Source of the DNA: Gari tellinella | Lineage: Eukaryota > Mollusca > Bivalvia > Cardiida > Psammobiidae | NCBI GenBank assembly: GCA_922989275.2 | Contig: OV277859.1 | Coordinates: 88,098,198 to 88,162,197, forward strand | Length of the DNA: 64,000 nt | Direction of reading: 5' to 3' | Shown here: positions 41,031-51,884 of the stretch, piece by piece | Layout: the number at the start of each line of letters is the position of its first letter | Numbering within the stretch: the stretch's first letter is position 1 | Program-made: the position numbers and the translations under genes | The notes under the pieces: generated by a model | The model's input: only the letters and a program-made list of their open reading frames with translations | What the model was told of the DNA's origin: nothing | Databases searched by the model: none

Positions 41031-41991
41031 CCGTAAGAAATGTGCATTCTCCGCCATTTGAATAGCCATCGACGCCAGGGTTTTCTGAAGATCCGAGCCG
41101 TTAACAAATCTTATTCAAAATCTCGAGGTGTCCTTGAAGAAGGACAAGATGTTTCACTAATTGGTACTTTACTGTCGCCGACACAACCGCTTCAGACTTG
41201 TTAAGATCTTCTCTAAACGTGTTTCAATAATGAGGTGGCTTAATAGTAATATAGATTTAAAGGGTAGGTCAGGAGGCGGTAATATTAGCTTCATTAGCCT
41301 TAAGCTTGCTACATGCAAAAGTGTAGGACAGTGGAGAAGATGTCTGAATATTTATATATGATTAAGGTAGCTCGCGCGTGAGCTTTTTTATGAAAGGTGT
41401 TTCGAAATTTTGCTTGAAGAATTATACTTGTCTCAGAAACAATGTCTTGTAATTTAGGCAAATATGTCGATTTATTTGTCTCTCAAATCTCTTTTTGTAA
41501 CAAAAACCTGGAATTTTGATGAGAAAACATTTCTCAAAAATAAATAAAGCGTATAGCTATAGGTCTCGTGCAACTATTTATTCACAACATTCATTACAAG
41601 AAAATCAAAACATTTTTGAATAAGGTGTTCAGAAAAAGCTATCAAATATTTAAATTTGGCAAAAAGCTCATTTTTCATAAAAACTTGAATTACAAAAAAA
41701 GACTCATTCAATGTATGTTTGCTTTTCATTGTACATGTATTAAAAAATATGGTTGATGAAATAGTTGGTCAGAAAAAAATTAGCAAAAATTACAGCGAGG
41801 ATTTGTTGTAAATACAGACTTTCTTTTAAAAAGTGGGAAATTGAGGCTTAGATACAGTTACCCCCTTTAGATGAACGCCTGTCATTAAAATGCATTATTA
41901 GTTATTCATAGACTTGCATACAAAGTTAATAATATTGTTTAAACATTATAAGGGGCAATATAGATCTTAAAATGTTGAAAAAAGCATACAC
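41031..41991. other. No gene assigned
   Basis: The plus-strand frames 41161-41361 and 41568-41756 are short and unrecognised. A hairpin-like GTAGCTCGCGCGTGAGC lies near 41367. AT-rich. Confidence 0.35.
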
Positions 41992-42317
41992 AAAAGGATT
42001 GATAAGCTTCAATGTGAGGCTTGATCGTTCGATCAAATCTTAAGTTCCGATTCTATTGACTTGTATGTCATTTAACCAAAACGTAATTGGACATATATAA
42101 TTGGACAATATAGCGAATACTGATTCTAACCAACGAAGACTAAACATAGCGTGTCCTTTGATCACTGCGTTATGGACTGACAAGTTAATAAAATCGGACA
42201 AAACATTTTCAAAACGTTTTGGGTTGAAGGGGACACGAACCTAAGACCTTTGGATTGCTAGTCAATCACTCTACCGACTGAGCTATCGAGGAAGACACTG
42301 AAGCTTATCAACCTTTT
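41992..42317. repeat. 326-bp segment bounded by inverted ends, containing a tRNA-like sequence
   Basis: The left edge AAAAGGATTGATAAGCTTCA and the right edge TGAAGCTTATCAACCTTTT are imperfect inverted repeats of about 20 bp. The tRNA-like sequence lies just inside the right edge. This could be a non-autonomous element or a coincidence. Confidence 0.5.
42225..42296 (-). tRNA. tRNA-like sequence (probable pseudogene or SINE head)
   Basis: The minus strand reads CTCGATAGCTCAGTCGGTAG (box A and D arm), GAGTGATTGACTAGCAATCC (anticodon-arm-like) and TTAGGTTCGTGTCCCCTTC (box B, T arm). The D arm and T loop fit a tRNA. The acceptor stem does not pair and the anticodon loop lacks a T before the anticodon, so a functional tRNA is doubtful. 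Confidence 0.5.
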
Positions 42318-42846
42318 CTGTATCTAATTTTTCTAGTATAAGCACGTGCGAACAAAGTATATGTCGTCTAGACGCATTTCCGCTCACCCGCAAGAAAATT
42401 CTAAAATCAAACGTAAAATATGAGCATACGACAATGTGATAGCGACTATTTTAGACGGGTATTTCCGTCATAATGGCAGTGAAAGGGTTAAAAGCATCAG
42501 ACATGGTAGATAAAGGTTTTCTACAGAGTACAAATATGAGCTTGTCGTTGTATACTTGCACGCGATGAAACGGAATCACTCAAATTCAGATATACAATGA
42601 TTGGTAATCAAACTAGTTGCCTTTATATATTTTTTTTGTTACTTTCAAACTTAAAAACCAAATATTCCATAAATACGTCATTTTACGCTTTACATTATTT
42701 CTCTACCGAAGAAAAATTGTTCCACTTCATACACTTCTGAATACGCACCACAAAAAAACATTTACTTTACTTGCAATTTGTTTTGAGCGGTCAAATGTCT
42801 TCAAATCTAGAAAAAGGTGGTTACGGGATAATGGGTTAGACTAAAA
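42318..42846. other. No gene; element-end fragments
   Basis: GGCAGTGAAAGGGTTAAAAG at 42475 is an isolated P1 right end, and GGTTACGGGATAATGGGTTA at 42820 a D2-like right end. The AT-rich frame 42617-42844 is not credible. Confidence 0.4.
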
Positions 42847-43021
42847 TACAGTTAAACTTCGATATCTCGATTGGTTGAAACTTGAATTTCATTATTGCAT
42901 GCTCGGTTAAGTCGAACATATCCGTATTTCAAAGTTAAAACGTGTCTTAGCCACGTTTTAACTTTGAAATACGGGTATGTTCGACCTAACCGAGTTCGAG
43001 ATATCGAAGTTCAATTTACAG
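42847..43021 (+). mobile_element. E-family TA element
   Basis: Ends TACAGTTAAACTTCGATATC and GATATCGAAGTTCAATTTAC. The hairpin at about 42904-42985 is nearly perfect: GTCGAACATATCCGTATTTC, AAAGTTAAAACGTG, apex GTCTTAGCC, CACGTTTTAACTTTG, AAATACGGGTATGTTCGAC. Confidence 0.8.
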
Positions 43022-43039
43022 TCTTTGACACACGTGGAA

Positions 43040-43130
43040 GCTGAATGCTGAATAAAAATAAGGCAGAAAGCTCTGTATTTTCCTATTATTTTATCTTCCA
43101 GTAGGTAGTCACGTGTCTTTCGAGAAACAC
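43040..43130. mobile_element. D-family fragment
   Basis: AAAATAAGGCAGAAAGCTCT is a module II first arm; its partner is lost. Confidence 0.4.
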
Positions 43131-43193
43131 GTACTTTATCAAAGAAATTATAAAAATAAACTTTACTGTATGAGTGCTTATTAATTATATAAC

Positions 43194-43340
43194 AGTATTA
43201 ATATATAAACTGCTCTTTTCTAATAGTTCGACCTCTTATACCCTTTTCAAAGAAAATTACATGTGTTTGAATGTGGCTTTCTTTGCAAAAGGCACTTAGA
43301 GGTTTAAGTATTAGAAAAGAGCAGTTTAAATATTAATACT
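43194..43340. repeat. Foldback element
   Basis: AGTATTAATATATAAACTGC, TCTTTTCTAATAGTTCGACC and CCTTTTCAAAGAAA pair with TTTCTTTGCAAAAGG, TTAAGTATTAGAAAAGAGC and AGTTTAAATATTAATACT. Confidence 0.7.
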
Positions 43341-43464
43341 ATTTTCAGTCCCTATCTGGAATATAGTTTTATTTATTGTGTAACTCTATAACAATAACTC
43401 TTTTTTCCTCTGCTTTTCTGGATAAAGGGCAATGGCCGAAAGTCTTGAAATAGAGTTACAGTTA

Positions 43465-43714
43465 TACAGTGGAGAATCTGTTATTCTTTCCCGTTTAAAC
43501 GCAAACGTACGCAAACGCAAAGCACTAAAACGTAAAAAAGTACAGCTTTTGGACAATTCTGATAATTCATGTTTATCTTGGTGGCAAACAGTTTGGAGCC
43601 TGATCAGACGCCGGGTTATCCGGCGTCTGATCTGGCTCCAAACTGTTTGCACTGCAAATACTAGTTTTAGCGTAAACGCGTTTATTGGGAAAGAATAACA
43701 GATTCTCCACTGTA
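43465..43714 (-). mobile_element. B-family element, intact, 250 bp
   Basis: Ends TACAGTGGAGAATCTGTTAT and AACAGATTCTCCACTGTA. Hairpin GCAAACAGTTTGGAGCCTGA and GATCTGGCTCCAAACTG with apex CGGGTTATCCGG. Confidence 0.9.
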
Positions 43715-44519
43715 CATGTGTTTATATTTACTTTGAAGATGTAATTTGCTGTTAAAATATTTAATCAACTATCTCTTTTTAATGTGTCCTAGTAAGGAAA
43801 GAACGTTGAAAATGAAAATATAGCTGTATGCATGTAAATGTTTCTCGTTTTAATCTAAAACGTAAAAGTACAGCCTTCCTTGGGCAATGTATTTTACCCT
43901 CTTTCCTATTATATACGAGTATAGTACGGGCTCCAATCAGGAATTTAAAATTTAGGCTCGTAGTCTACAAAGCTAATTATAAAGCTAACTAAAATAGCTT
44001 ACTATAAAATGTATATGCTGATTGTTGTATGGCCTATACATCTTGTTCCAAGTAATCTAATAACAAATAAATGGACACAATATTTTAAAATATTCTTTCC
44101 CAAAACCTTTCAAGAAGAACTATGGAGACATGCAATTAAAATGTGCAGGTGCGCAACGATTACTAAATTGTTTACATCCTTTGTAATCATGGTTTCAAAT
44201 GATTCAGGATAAAAAGTACAGAAAAAATATGTTGGGATAAAGGGCTGTCTAAGCTTGTAATCATATCTACCCCGCCCACTTCATAGAGTATTGCAGTCGA
44301 TGTGTCTGTGTATTGCTTTATTAACAGTTTACAAAGAAAACTTTTACAGAGAATAATCAAAGTACTTGAGATTACTGATGGTGGTTTCAAACTGAAATAC
44401 CGAAGTATGACAAAATTAATGGTGAAAATTCTACAAACAATACTTTTTAAAAAATATCTTTGATAATAGGATTTAAAGGCTGATAAATATTCAGAGAACT
44501 TTAAACATGATTTCTTGCA
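43715..44519. other. No gene seen
   Basis: Short unrecognised frames only. Confidence 0.35.
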
Positions 44520-44770
44520 TTAACTCTTTGAACCCTAGTCCCGCATATAGGCGTGCTTTTCAAACAGTGTACATGTGAATAGTACACTTGTCCTATGCAA
44601 ACAGTGAAGACCCTGATCAGAGGGCTCCGAAAGGAGCCCTCTGATCAGGTTCTTCACTGTTTGTCACAATGCCAAACATTGACAGAAACAACCCTTAAAA
44701 GTCAGAAATGGACTAGACTAAAATGGAAACTGGAATTTTCCATTTAAAGTTTCAGGGAGGAAAGAGTTAA
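44520..44770 (+). mobile_element. C-family element, 251 bp, TTTGAACCC subtype
   Basis: Ends TTAACTCTTTGAACCCTAGT and GGAGGAAAGAGTTAA. Hairpin GCAAACAGTGAAGACCCTGA and CTGATCAGGTTCTTCACTG with apex GGGCTCCGAAAGGAGCCC. It differs in apex and ends from the two TCATTGA copies. Confidence 0.85.
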
Positions 44771-45039
44771 ACAATACCAAGAAGCCTTTTCAACACCCGT
44801 TGGATCCACAAACCTTGATGCGACCGCATGTTAAAGCAGAAATTATTATTCTTACACAAAACAAAGAGAATCTAGACTAATTTTATGATCATCATAATTA
44901 TTTACTTCAGAATAATAATGTTTATTCGCTAGAAGTTTATTATTCTAAATCGGTTCACTGTTTCGTGTAATACAGTTCTCAATATTAATCAATGTTTCGT
45001 TTTTAAGGAATTGATAATATTTTGAACTGATAATATGTG
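44771..45039. other. No gene seen
   Basis: Unrecognised AT-rich sequence. Confidence 0.35.
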
Positions 45040-45440
45040 TGCCTGCCTGGTGGATCTTGCTGGTAGGGGTGCCCAATCGCTTTGAAACCAGTTGGCTGGG
45101 GGTCTGTGGTATAATTCTTGGACAGTTTTATCTTTATTTTTATAACTTAAGGGTATAACTCAGTCCATGGGTTATATAATACTTATCTTTTAATTTAATT
45201 TTACAAACTAACTAGAGCAATTTTATAATATTGGTAATAATATTGAAAGAATGTAAATGCTTCCATGTAACTCCATAATGTATCATGCTTATTGTGGATG
45301 TATTTATTCGTCTTTTCTCGCTTTGTATGTACATTTATATAATTTCATGTGAAGCGCTTTTGAACGCACAACTCTTGTGTGAAAAGATTGCTATATAAAT
45401 CGGGTATAATAATAATAATAATGATAATAATAATAATAAT
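45040..45440 (+). mobile_element. Probable SINE-like element with TAA-repeat tail
   Basis: The 3' part GCGCTTTTGAACGCACAACT, TGTGTGAAAAGATTGCTATA, TAAATCGGGTATAATAATAA and a TAA run (about 45409-45440) match tail fragments elsewhere in the window. The 5' part (GGTGGATCTTGCTGGTAGGG) is unrecognised, so the start is approximate. Confidence 0.45.
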
Positions 45441-45889
45441 ATCCAATGATATTATTGAGTTTTGCTTTCTTGAGCGGGTGAGAACTGGGTAAGGGTTTGA
45501 ACTCGAGGCTGACTACAGGTGGCTTCAAAGATTCCAAAATCAAGGTTCGTCTTTGGACAATGTGCATTTGAATAAGATTCAAGATTCAAAACATTTTATT
45601 AAGTAACGTAAACATATACATGTTTCTTGTTACATGATACAATGGATTCATTATATAGTATACATGACAATATCATTGTATGGACTCTGTTGTCCGACTA
45701 AGTAACTATAGGTGAATATCTTATACCACTATAATTCTGGAAGATGTGTAATACCTGAGGCTGGACGTATCCAAACCACATCGCTCTTAATTTATATAAT
45801 CATCTGTGCACATAGTACATGCCTCAGCAGCTACCGATCATTTAGGATGAATTGGAATGTTAACAGATCATGTGGCTTCTCACAGTGAC

Positions 45890-46025
45890 ACTGCAAGACA
45901 ACAGCAACGCAGAAAGATCTTACCGGAACTTTCTGCATTACTTTCGTATAACAGGGAGTCGTTACTTGATTCAAAAGAAGTGTACTACACTGACATCGTC
46001 CTACAGTGGACGACCACTTGCCGAT
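45890..46025 (+). mobile_element. D-like fragment within the LINE 3' region
   Basis: CAACGCAGAAAGATCTTACC and GGAACTTTCTGCATTACTTT are module II-like arms; GTGGACGACCACTTGCC follows. No terminal repeats. Confidence 0.45.
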
Positions 46026-46139
46026 GTGAGGCCTGCTTTCGGTGTCGCTCCAGTAGGATCATACCATATTATTGAGACACAACGGAAATAATTTATGGGT
46101 GCTACATGTATACAGATCTACCCCTCGACCGCAACCTAT

Positions 46140-46260
46140 CAGAATGAACTAGGATATTAAAAGCAACTGCTTAACGCTGATCACTGCAAACACAGAGAGC
46201 TCCTACAGAAGCCCTCTGTATTACTTTCGTTCTACAATTTGAAGTCACAACTGAAGCATA
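46140..46260 (+). mobile_element. D-like hairpin fragment within the LINE 3' region
   Basis: ACACAGAGAGCTCCTACAGA and AGCCCTCTGTATTACTTTCG form a short hairpin of module II type. It may be a second decayed D copy. Confidence 0.4.
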
Positions 46261-46265
46261 AATTT

Positions 46266-47281
46266 ATTGTCGCTCAAGAGGGATAGTAATATACATGTAA
46301 CATAATAGTACAGATGTTATACGGTATTACCCCTCAGCAGTGACTATAGTCGCTCAAGAGGGATATTGTCGTAATTTGAGAATGAGGCGTTTATAAGTAC
46401 ATGTACATAGGAAAAACAGTGAAAAAGAACTGAAATAGAAATGATATACGGTACTACCCCTCAACAGCGACAAAAGTCGCTCAAGGGGGGATAATACAGT
46501 AATATATCGATAAGGCGTAAATCCGCACCTAGGGAAAACAGTTCAACATAAACTGAACTATAAATGATATACGGTACTACCCCTCAACAGCGGCTATAGT
46601 CGCTCAAGAGGGATAATGACGCAATATGATGATGAGGCGTTAATACATACATATGAAAAACAGTTAAACAAGAACAGAAATATGAATGATATACGGTGCC
46701 ACCCCTCAACAGGGACTATAGTCGCTCAAGAGGGATAATGCTGTTTTGTATGGACGAGGCGTTAATACGCACACAGGAAAAACAGTTTAACCAAAACTGA
46801 TATATGAGTGATATACGGTACTACCCCTCAACAGCGACTATAGTCGCTCAAGAGGGATAATGCTGTATTATATGGACGAGGCGTTAATACGCACATAGGA
46901 AAAACAGTTTAACCAAAACTGATATATGAATGATATACGGTACTACCCCTCAACAGCGACTATAGTCGCTCAAGAGGGATAAGGCCGTATTATATGGACG
47001 AGGCGTTAATACGCACATATGAAAAACAGTTTAACCAAAACTGATATATGAAAGATATACGGTACTACCCCTCAACAGCGACTATAGTCGCTCAAGAGGG
47101 ATAATGCCGTAATATATGAATGAGGCGTTTATACGGAAAAACAGTTAAACAAAAACTGAAATATGAATGATATACGGTACTACCCCTCAACAGCGACTAT
47201 AGTCGCTCAATAGGGATAATTCCGTAATGTGAGGATGAGGCGTAAATACACAAATAAGAAAACAATATAACAAAACAAGAA
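46266..47281 (-). repeat. 122-bp tandem array in the LINE 3' region, eight units plus a partial
   Basis: Units start near 46314, 46441, 46564, 46686, 46808, 46930, 47052 and 47167 (ATGATATACGGTACTACCCC), with spacings mostly 122-123 bp. Each carries the palindrome GCGACTATAGTCGC inside CCCCTCAACA and TCAAGAGGG, able to form a hairpin in DNA or in LINE RNA. The array starts just past the reverse transcriptase stop at 47299. Confidence 0.85.
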
Positions 47282-47298
47282 CCTTAACTAATGAAAAG

Positions 47299-49335
47299 TT
47301 AAGTTATATTGATGAAATGTTGACGTATGCGGAAGGCATCATAAACATATTTACATAGATTCTTAAGGGTAGAAAACTGCTTACTTTTCATCAGTTCGAC
47401 AAATTTAAATACACTAGGCCTACTGACATAGTATGGTTTGATGTACTTTTGACGTATATCGCTATATGCGCTACAGACTAGGGTAAAATGATATTCATCT
47501 TCTATATCACCTGAATTACAAATGACGCAGTATCTTTCATTTCGCTCTATTCTGTTATTACCGTATCTGCCTGTCTCAACTCTTAACTGATGGGATGAAA
47601 GCCTTAATTTAGAAAAAGTAACTCGAAATTTTGCTGGAATTTTGTCGAGATATGGCTCAAATTCGAAAGTCATTTTAAAATGCTTATATAAATATAATGC
47701 CGAACTAGTATCAATGGTTGTATACCATGATTGGATAAACTGGTCTATTAACCTTTGCTTGAACACTATACAGAAATTTTTTAAGTCAACAATTTCGGGA
47801 TTATTCCAGATATATGAAAAACCTGTGCTATTTAACAATGATTTGACTTTAGACGCCCAGTTGCTTTTACCTAATTCAACATCAGCTAATAACGACTGGT
47901 AAACACATTTTATAATTCTATTATCACTAGACAGGATTTTAACCCAGTATCTGATTATGCGAGTATATCTATGTATGTACAATGGGCATCTGCCTAATTC
48001 TCCATAAACTAACATATTACTAGTAGACTGTTTAACTCGCAAAAGAGATTTACAAAACTTAAGATGCACCCGTTCTATTTCCTTATTTTTACTAAATCCC
48101 CAGACCTCACAACTATAATTCAATATCGAAGAGACAAATGCATCAAAAAGCTCGCATTGAATACTAGGCTTTAGAAAATATTTTCTGATATTAACAAAAA
48201 GTGTATTTAGAGCGCGCACGCCTTTACCGGCTAATGTTTCTTGATTGAGTTGGAATGTGCCTGTATAATGAAATACAACCCCAAGATAGTTAAAATTGTC
48301 TACGACTTCTAGTGGAATATTATTAAATAACCATTTTTCATTATCTTTTACAGGCCCCCTTTTTCTAAAGACAACAACTTTACTTTTATCTGTGTTCACT
48401 TCTAATCCCCATAGAGTACAATATTCCTGAAGGAGATCCAAACTATTTTGTAAATCTAAGACGGAATCACTTAAAATAACCATATCGTCAGCAAAAAGCA
48501 TTAAGATGAAACTTATTTCCTCTACTGATATACCGGAATTTGTCCCATCCAATAAGAACAATTCGAGATCCTCTAGGAACAGAGAAAAAAGTAATGGGGA
48601 CATTATCTCCCCTTGTTTAAGTCCGGTCGAACACTGCAGATAGTCTGAATATGAATCACAATGACGTATTCTAGCTTTAACCTGTGTATACATATCATAT
48701 ATAATTCTAAATAGTTTACCTCTGATGCCAAGTTTGTGCAGTTTAAACCAAAGCCCATTTCGATAAATACTATTCAAAAGCTTTTTTAAAATCTATAAAC
48801 GCGCAAACTAGGCGTTTATTTTCATTAAGAACTTTGCTGATTACAGCATTTAAAACAAATATAGCATCAGTGGTAGAACGACCCTTTCTAAATCCAAACT
48901 GACAATCACTTATAACATTATGAGTTTCTGTCCAGTCTGACAGCCTCTTATTTAGGATACTAGTGAATATTTTTGAAAAGCAACTTACTAAAGTAATCCC
49001 CCTATATTTATTTACATTATTTGGATCATTCTTTTTAAATAAAGGAACGATAATTCCTTCCATCCATTGACTAGGAAAATACCCCGAGGCTAAAATGCTA
49101 TTAAATATATCTAGTAAATGCGACATTAAAATATCAGAAGTTTCAATAAAATATTCATTTAGCATCGCATCTCCTGCAAATGACTTAATTCTTTTAAGCC
49201 TATGAAAAGCAGTTTCTATTTCATCTGCCGTTATAACATAATCCAATTCATCAAACATTACATCATCAATATGAGAAGTCTCATTGTTATCAATAAGTAT
49301 CAATCTTTCTTTGTGAACCAAGGTCTCTTTTATGC
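47299..49335 (-). pseudogene. LINE reverse transcriptase, one frameshift, N-terminus missing
   Basis: Two overlapping frames, 49335-48770 and 48777-47299, encode one reverse transcriptase. The first holds WMEGIIVPLFKK, YRGITLVSCFSKIF, QFGFRKGRSTTDA and motif A (FIDFKKAF). The second holds TGLKQGEIMSPLLF, the catalytic FADD (residues 95-98 of that frame, 48495-48484), and a C-terminal CVIC, H, C cluster (C417, C420, H430, C435), typical of LINE zinc-binding tails. One extra A near 48772 within motif A separates the frames. The open frame extends upstream to 49423, but its first ~30 residues come from flanking repeat. It would copy LINE RNA at the target site if intact. Confidence 0.85.
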
Positions 49336-49625
49336 CCCCGTATGACTTTGTCGGGCTTGAGCTGCATGTGATAGAAACATCATATTTGGCATGTGTCGAA
49401 ACAATACTCTTGAGCTCAGACAATTTAGGTCGTTTTCGACAACGGTCAATGTCATTTAAAGGTCAAATAAGCTGAATTTAACCTCGGTCATAACTTTGGA
49501 ACTTCACGTGATAGAGACGTCACATTTGGTATGTGTACTCAACTTCAGTAGTTGTTTAGCACTGTTTATGTTGGGTCATGTCGGACAAAGATCGGAGTAA
49601 TTTATAGGTTATGGTAACACTAGGA
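49336..49625. repeat. Two diverged copies of a ~150-bp repeat
   Basis: GCATGTGATAGAAACATCAT, ATTTGGCATGTGTCG at about 49363-49397 recurs as CACGTGATAGAGACGTCACA, TTTGGTATGTGTACTC at about 49505-49550. The LINE truncation lies in the first copy. Confidence 0.6.
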
Positions 49626-49679
49626 GCATACTAGTAGTACATGAATTTCAAAAACACATCTCGTTATAAATGTTTCTTT

Positions 49680-49876
49680 TTAACCCTTTGACTGCCAGGT
49701 TTTCCGTGAGATTTTTACCCCTTCACCCTTTCATTGTCCTCTGCTTCAATTTTGTTGTCTGCAATATCGTTTCAAAGTTAAAAAAAATAAGGCAGTATGA
49801 CTGAAGAAATTTCAAAACGAATGTCAAACAGTTTGCAAACGCGCTTTTAAGCGTCATTGAGAGCGAAAGTGTTAAA
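49680..49876 (-). mobile_element. P1 element with the hairpin precisely lost
   Basis: Ends TTTAACCCTTTGACTGCC and GAGAGCGAAAGTGTTAA. Both halves are present (TTGTTGTCTGCAATATCG; GCGCTTTTAAGCGTCATTGA), but module I is reduced to GTCAAACAGTTTGCAAACGC. The join is what deletion between the GTTTG repeats at the outer ends of the two arms would give. Confidence 0.75.
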
Positions 49877-50491
49877 CAAGATGTCACCTATAAAAACACT
49901 TTATTCTATATACAGTGAGGCTCGCGTATACGAAGTTCTTGGACCGTCTGATTTCTTTGGGCATTATAAAAGTCCGATGAGATATCATTTTATGACTATT
50001 GATATTGTGTTTAAAGTGTTGAATTTAGAATACATCTAAGTGGTCGTGATATGCTGTTACAGTTGTTGCTTGCATTAAACAAATACATCCCTTTGGAGAC
50101 TAATCTAAAACTGTTGGTCAAAAGAATGCATTACATTTACTACAGAAATATTGCTACTTATTGCCCGTACAATATATACGTATCTAATGGACTTTCAAAC
50201 TAATTGGATTCCAACCTCTTCACTGCTTTGTTCTCTGCTTATATTTCTCAAATTAGACAATAAGGATTTTTGACTTAAGAAATAATCGTTTTTCACATAT
50301 CTAGCCCTGTTTTCAATGGCGAACAACGATCGCGAATATCCTTGTCTCCAACATGTGTGAGATCACTTTGATGACGTCACTCTGACGTCGTTATTTATAA
50401 AGGCGTTATTACGTCACTGGGATTTCTAAAAAAGGCCTATTATTATAAAAAAAAAAAAAATACATTAAATTGAGGGTTATGTGAGAAAAAG
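49877..50491. other. No gene seen
   Basis: A poly-A run of 15 or so lies near 50445-50460. Otherwise unrecognised. Confidence 0.35.
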
Positions 50492-50590
50492 AATCTGCCA
50501 CTCGTCGATGTATGAGACAAGCTGATCTCGCCAAGGCTCGCTTAATAACATTTCAATCAGATTGTCTCATACATCGACTCATGACAGATC
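50492..50590. repeat. Foldback element
   Basis: ATCTGCCACTCGTCGATGTA and TGAGACAAGCTGATC pair with AATCAGATTGTCTCATACAT and CGACTCATGACAGAT around GCCAAGGCTCGC. Confidence 0.7.
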
Positions 50591-50599
50591 CTATATATC

Positions 50600-50690
50600 T
50601 ATAAGAGTACAAACAGTTTGATTCCTAATAACACCACGTTGCACGGCATCTCATTTGGGTTCAGACTTTTTAAAAAAAAAAGGTCAAAGC
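50600..50690. repeat. Module I remnant
   Basis: ACAAACAGTTTGATTCCTAA, CACGTTGCACGGCATCTCAT, GGGTTCAGACTTTT: outer arms kept, inner GATCAG lost. Confidence 0.45.
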
Positions 50691-51729
50691 AATTGGGTTA
50701 ATGCCCATTAATAAAACGGTTAATAAACGTTATATATTTAGTAAATGTCGTTGCGGCAATATCTCCAATGGCCGTAGAAATGAGAAGCAGTCTAATTTCC
50801 GGCAAATAAATATCCGATTATTTTGAACAATGGACAGCATTATTGACGATAATTGATCTTGAATCCGTTTCCTGTATGGTCAGACGTCATCCATGTATCA
50901 TGTTTAAACGGAATGGCATATGGGACAGGCATGTAGCATCGGACATATGGATTTTTCCTTTACTATTTAAAGCTATAATTGCCAACCTTATACAGTTTAA
51001 CTTGTGCTCAACCAACGACATACACCATCAGTGGAGCCATCGAACGAGACCTGCAATATATGTAGCTTGATTCTTAATCGATGAAATAAAATTATGTTTA
51101 AGCTTATTTCAGAACATGACAAATCGTAAGAAAGAATTTCTATATGGGATAGGAAAAGACGTAAACAGCGTTTAGCTGAAATAGCTTACATAGAGAGGAC
51201 AAGATTCGGTGTGTGTTGGCATGACATTCCAAAATAATGTTATTACAAAAACAGCTTTCTCTATAAACGCACCGACTGCTGAAACGTAAATTCTAACATG
51301 ACACGCGTTTTGGTCACTATAAAAATAGAACAAGCCCATCGTGGTATACCTGAGACGTTTTACAACGCTCTTCTCTACCTCGCTCCTCCCGCGGTTTATA
51401 TGACATGACGTGATCTTATGCATTTATACGTTATGTTTTTGAAATTTCTTACGTTATTCATATAGCCCGTAAAGACCATATACTTTTAATCAGTCATGTT
51501 ACTGTAATTATCCCATTCTTCTGTCTTGTTTCTTGTAATGTTTGTTCTATGCCAGATTGTGGATCGGTAAATGTAAATTTGCTGTTGGGTGTTAGGTTCT
51601 TGTAATGCCGCGGAAAAAGTTATTCGGTCGAAAAACTGCATCCGCTGAGGAAATAAGTATGGAACATTTGATTTCCTTTATAATGAATTTCTTTAAACCT
51701 GGTCATGTTAGAATCGAAATAATCTATGT
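50691..51729. other. About 1 kb without recognised features
   Basis: Short frames (50843-51070 plus, 51172-51423 minus) match no family I know. No small element ends seen. Confidence 0.35.
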
Positions 51730-51870
51730 TTTACCGTTGTGAAACGGTATTTTACAACGGTCGGTCGCTGTGGTGCGCAGGAATTGACCACACAGGCCTT
51801 CGGCATTCGTGGTCAATTCCTGCGCACCACAACTCCCAACCGTTGTAAAATACCGTTTCACAACGGTAGA
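51730..51870. repeat. Long near-perfect foldback, ~140 bp
   Basis: TTTACCGTTGTGAAACGGTA and TTTTACAACGGT pair with ACCGTTGTAAAA and TACCGTTTCACAACGGTAGA; inner GTGGTGCGCAGGAATTGACC pairs with GGTCAATTCCTGCGCACCAC; the apex is CAGGCCTTCGGCATT. The outer arms are themselves partly palindromic (CCGTTGTGAAACGG). Confidence 0.85.
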
Positions 51871-51884
51871 ACATATATTATTTC

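Larger units (their letters stand above)
45575..49335 (-). mobile_element. LINE (non-LTR retrotransposon), 5'-truncated
   Basis: On the minus strand it runs from reverse transcriptase at about 49335 to a 3' end near 45575. There AATAAAATG is followed by two GAATCTT units (TTGAATCTTGAATCTTATTC), a tail type I recall from mollusc LINEs. The 3' region includes a 122-bp tandem array and two D-type hairpin insertions (45890-46025, 46140-46260). No endonuclease or first ORF is present. The reverse transcriptase is jockey/I/CR1-like in broad terms; the clade is unassigned. The 3' boundary is an inference. Confidence 0.7.
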
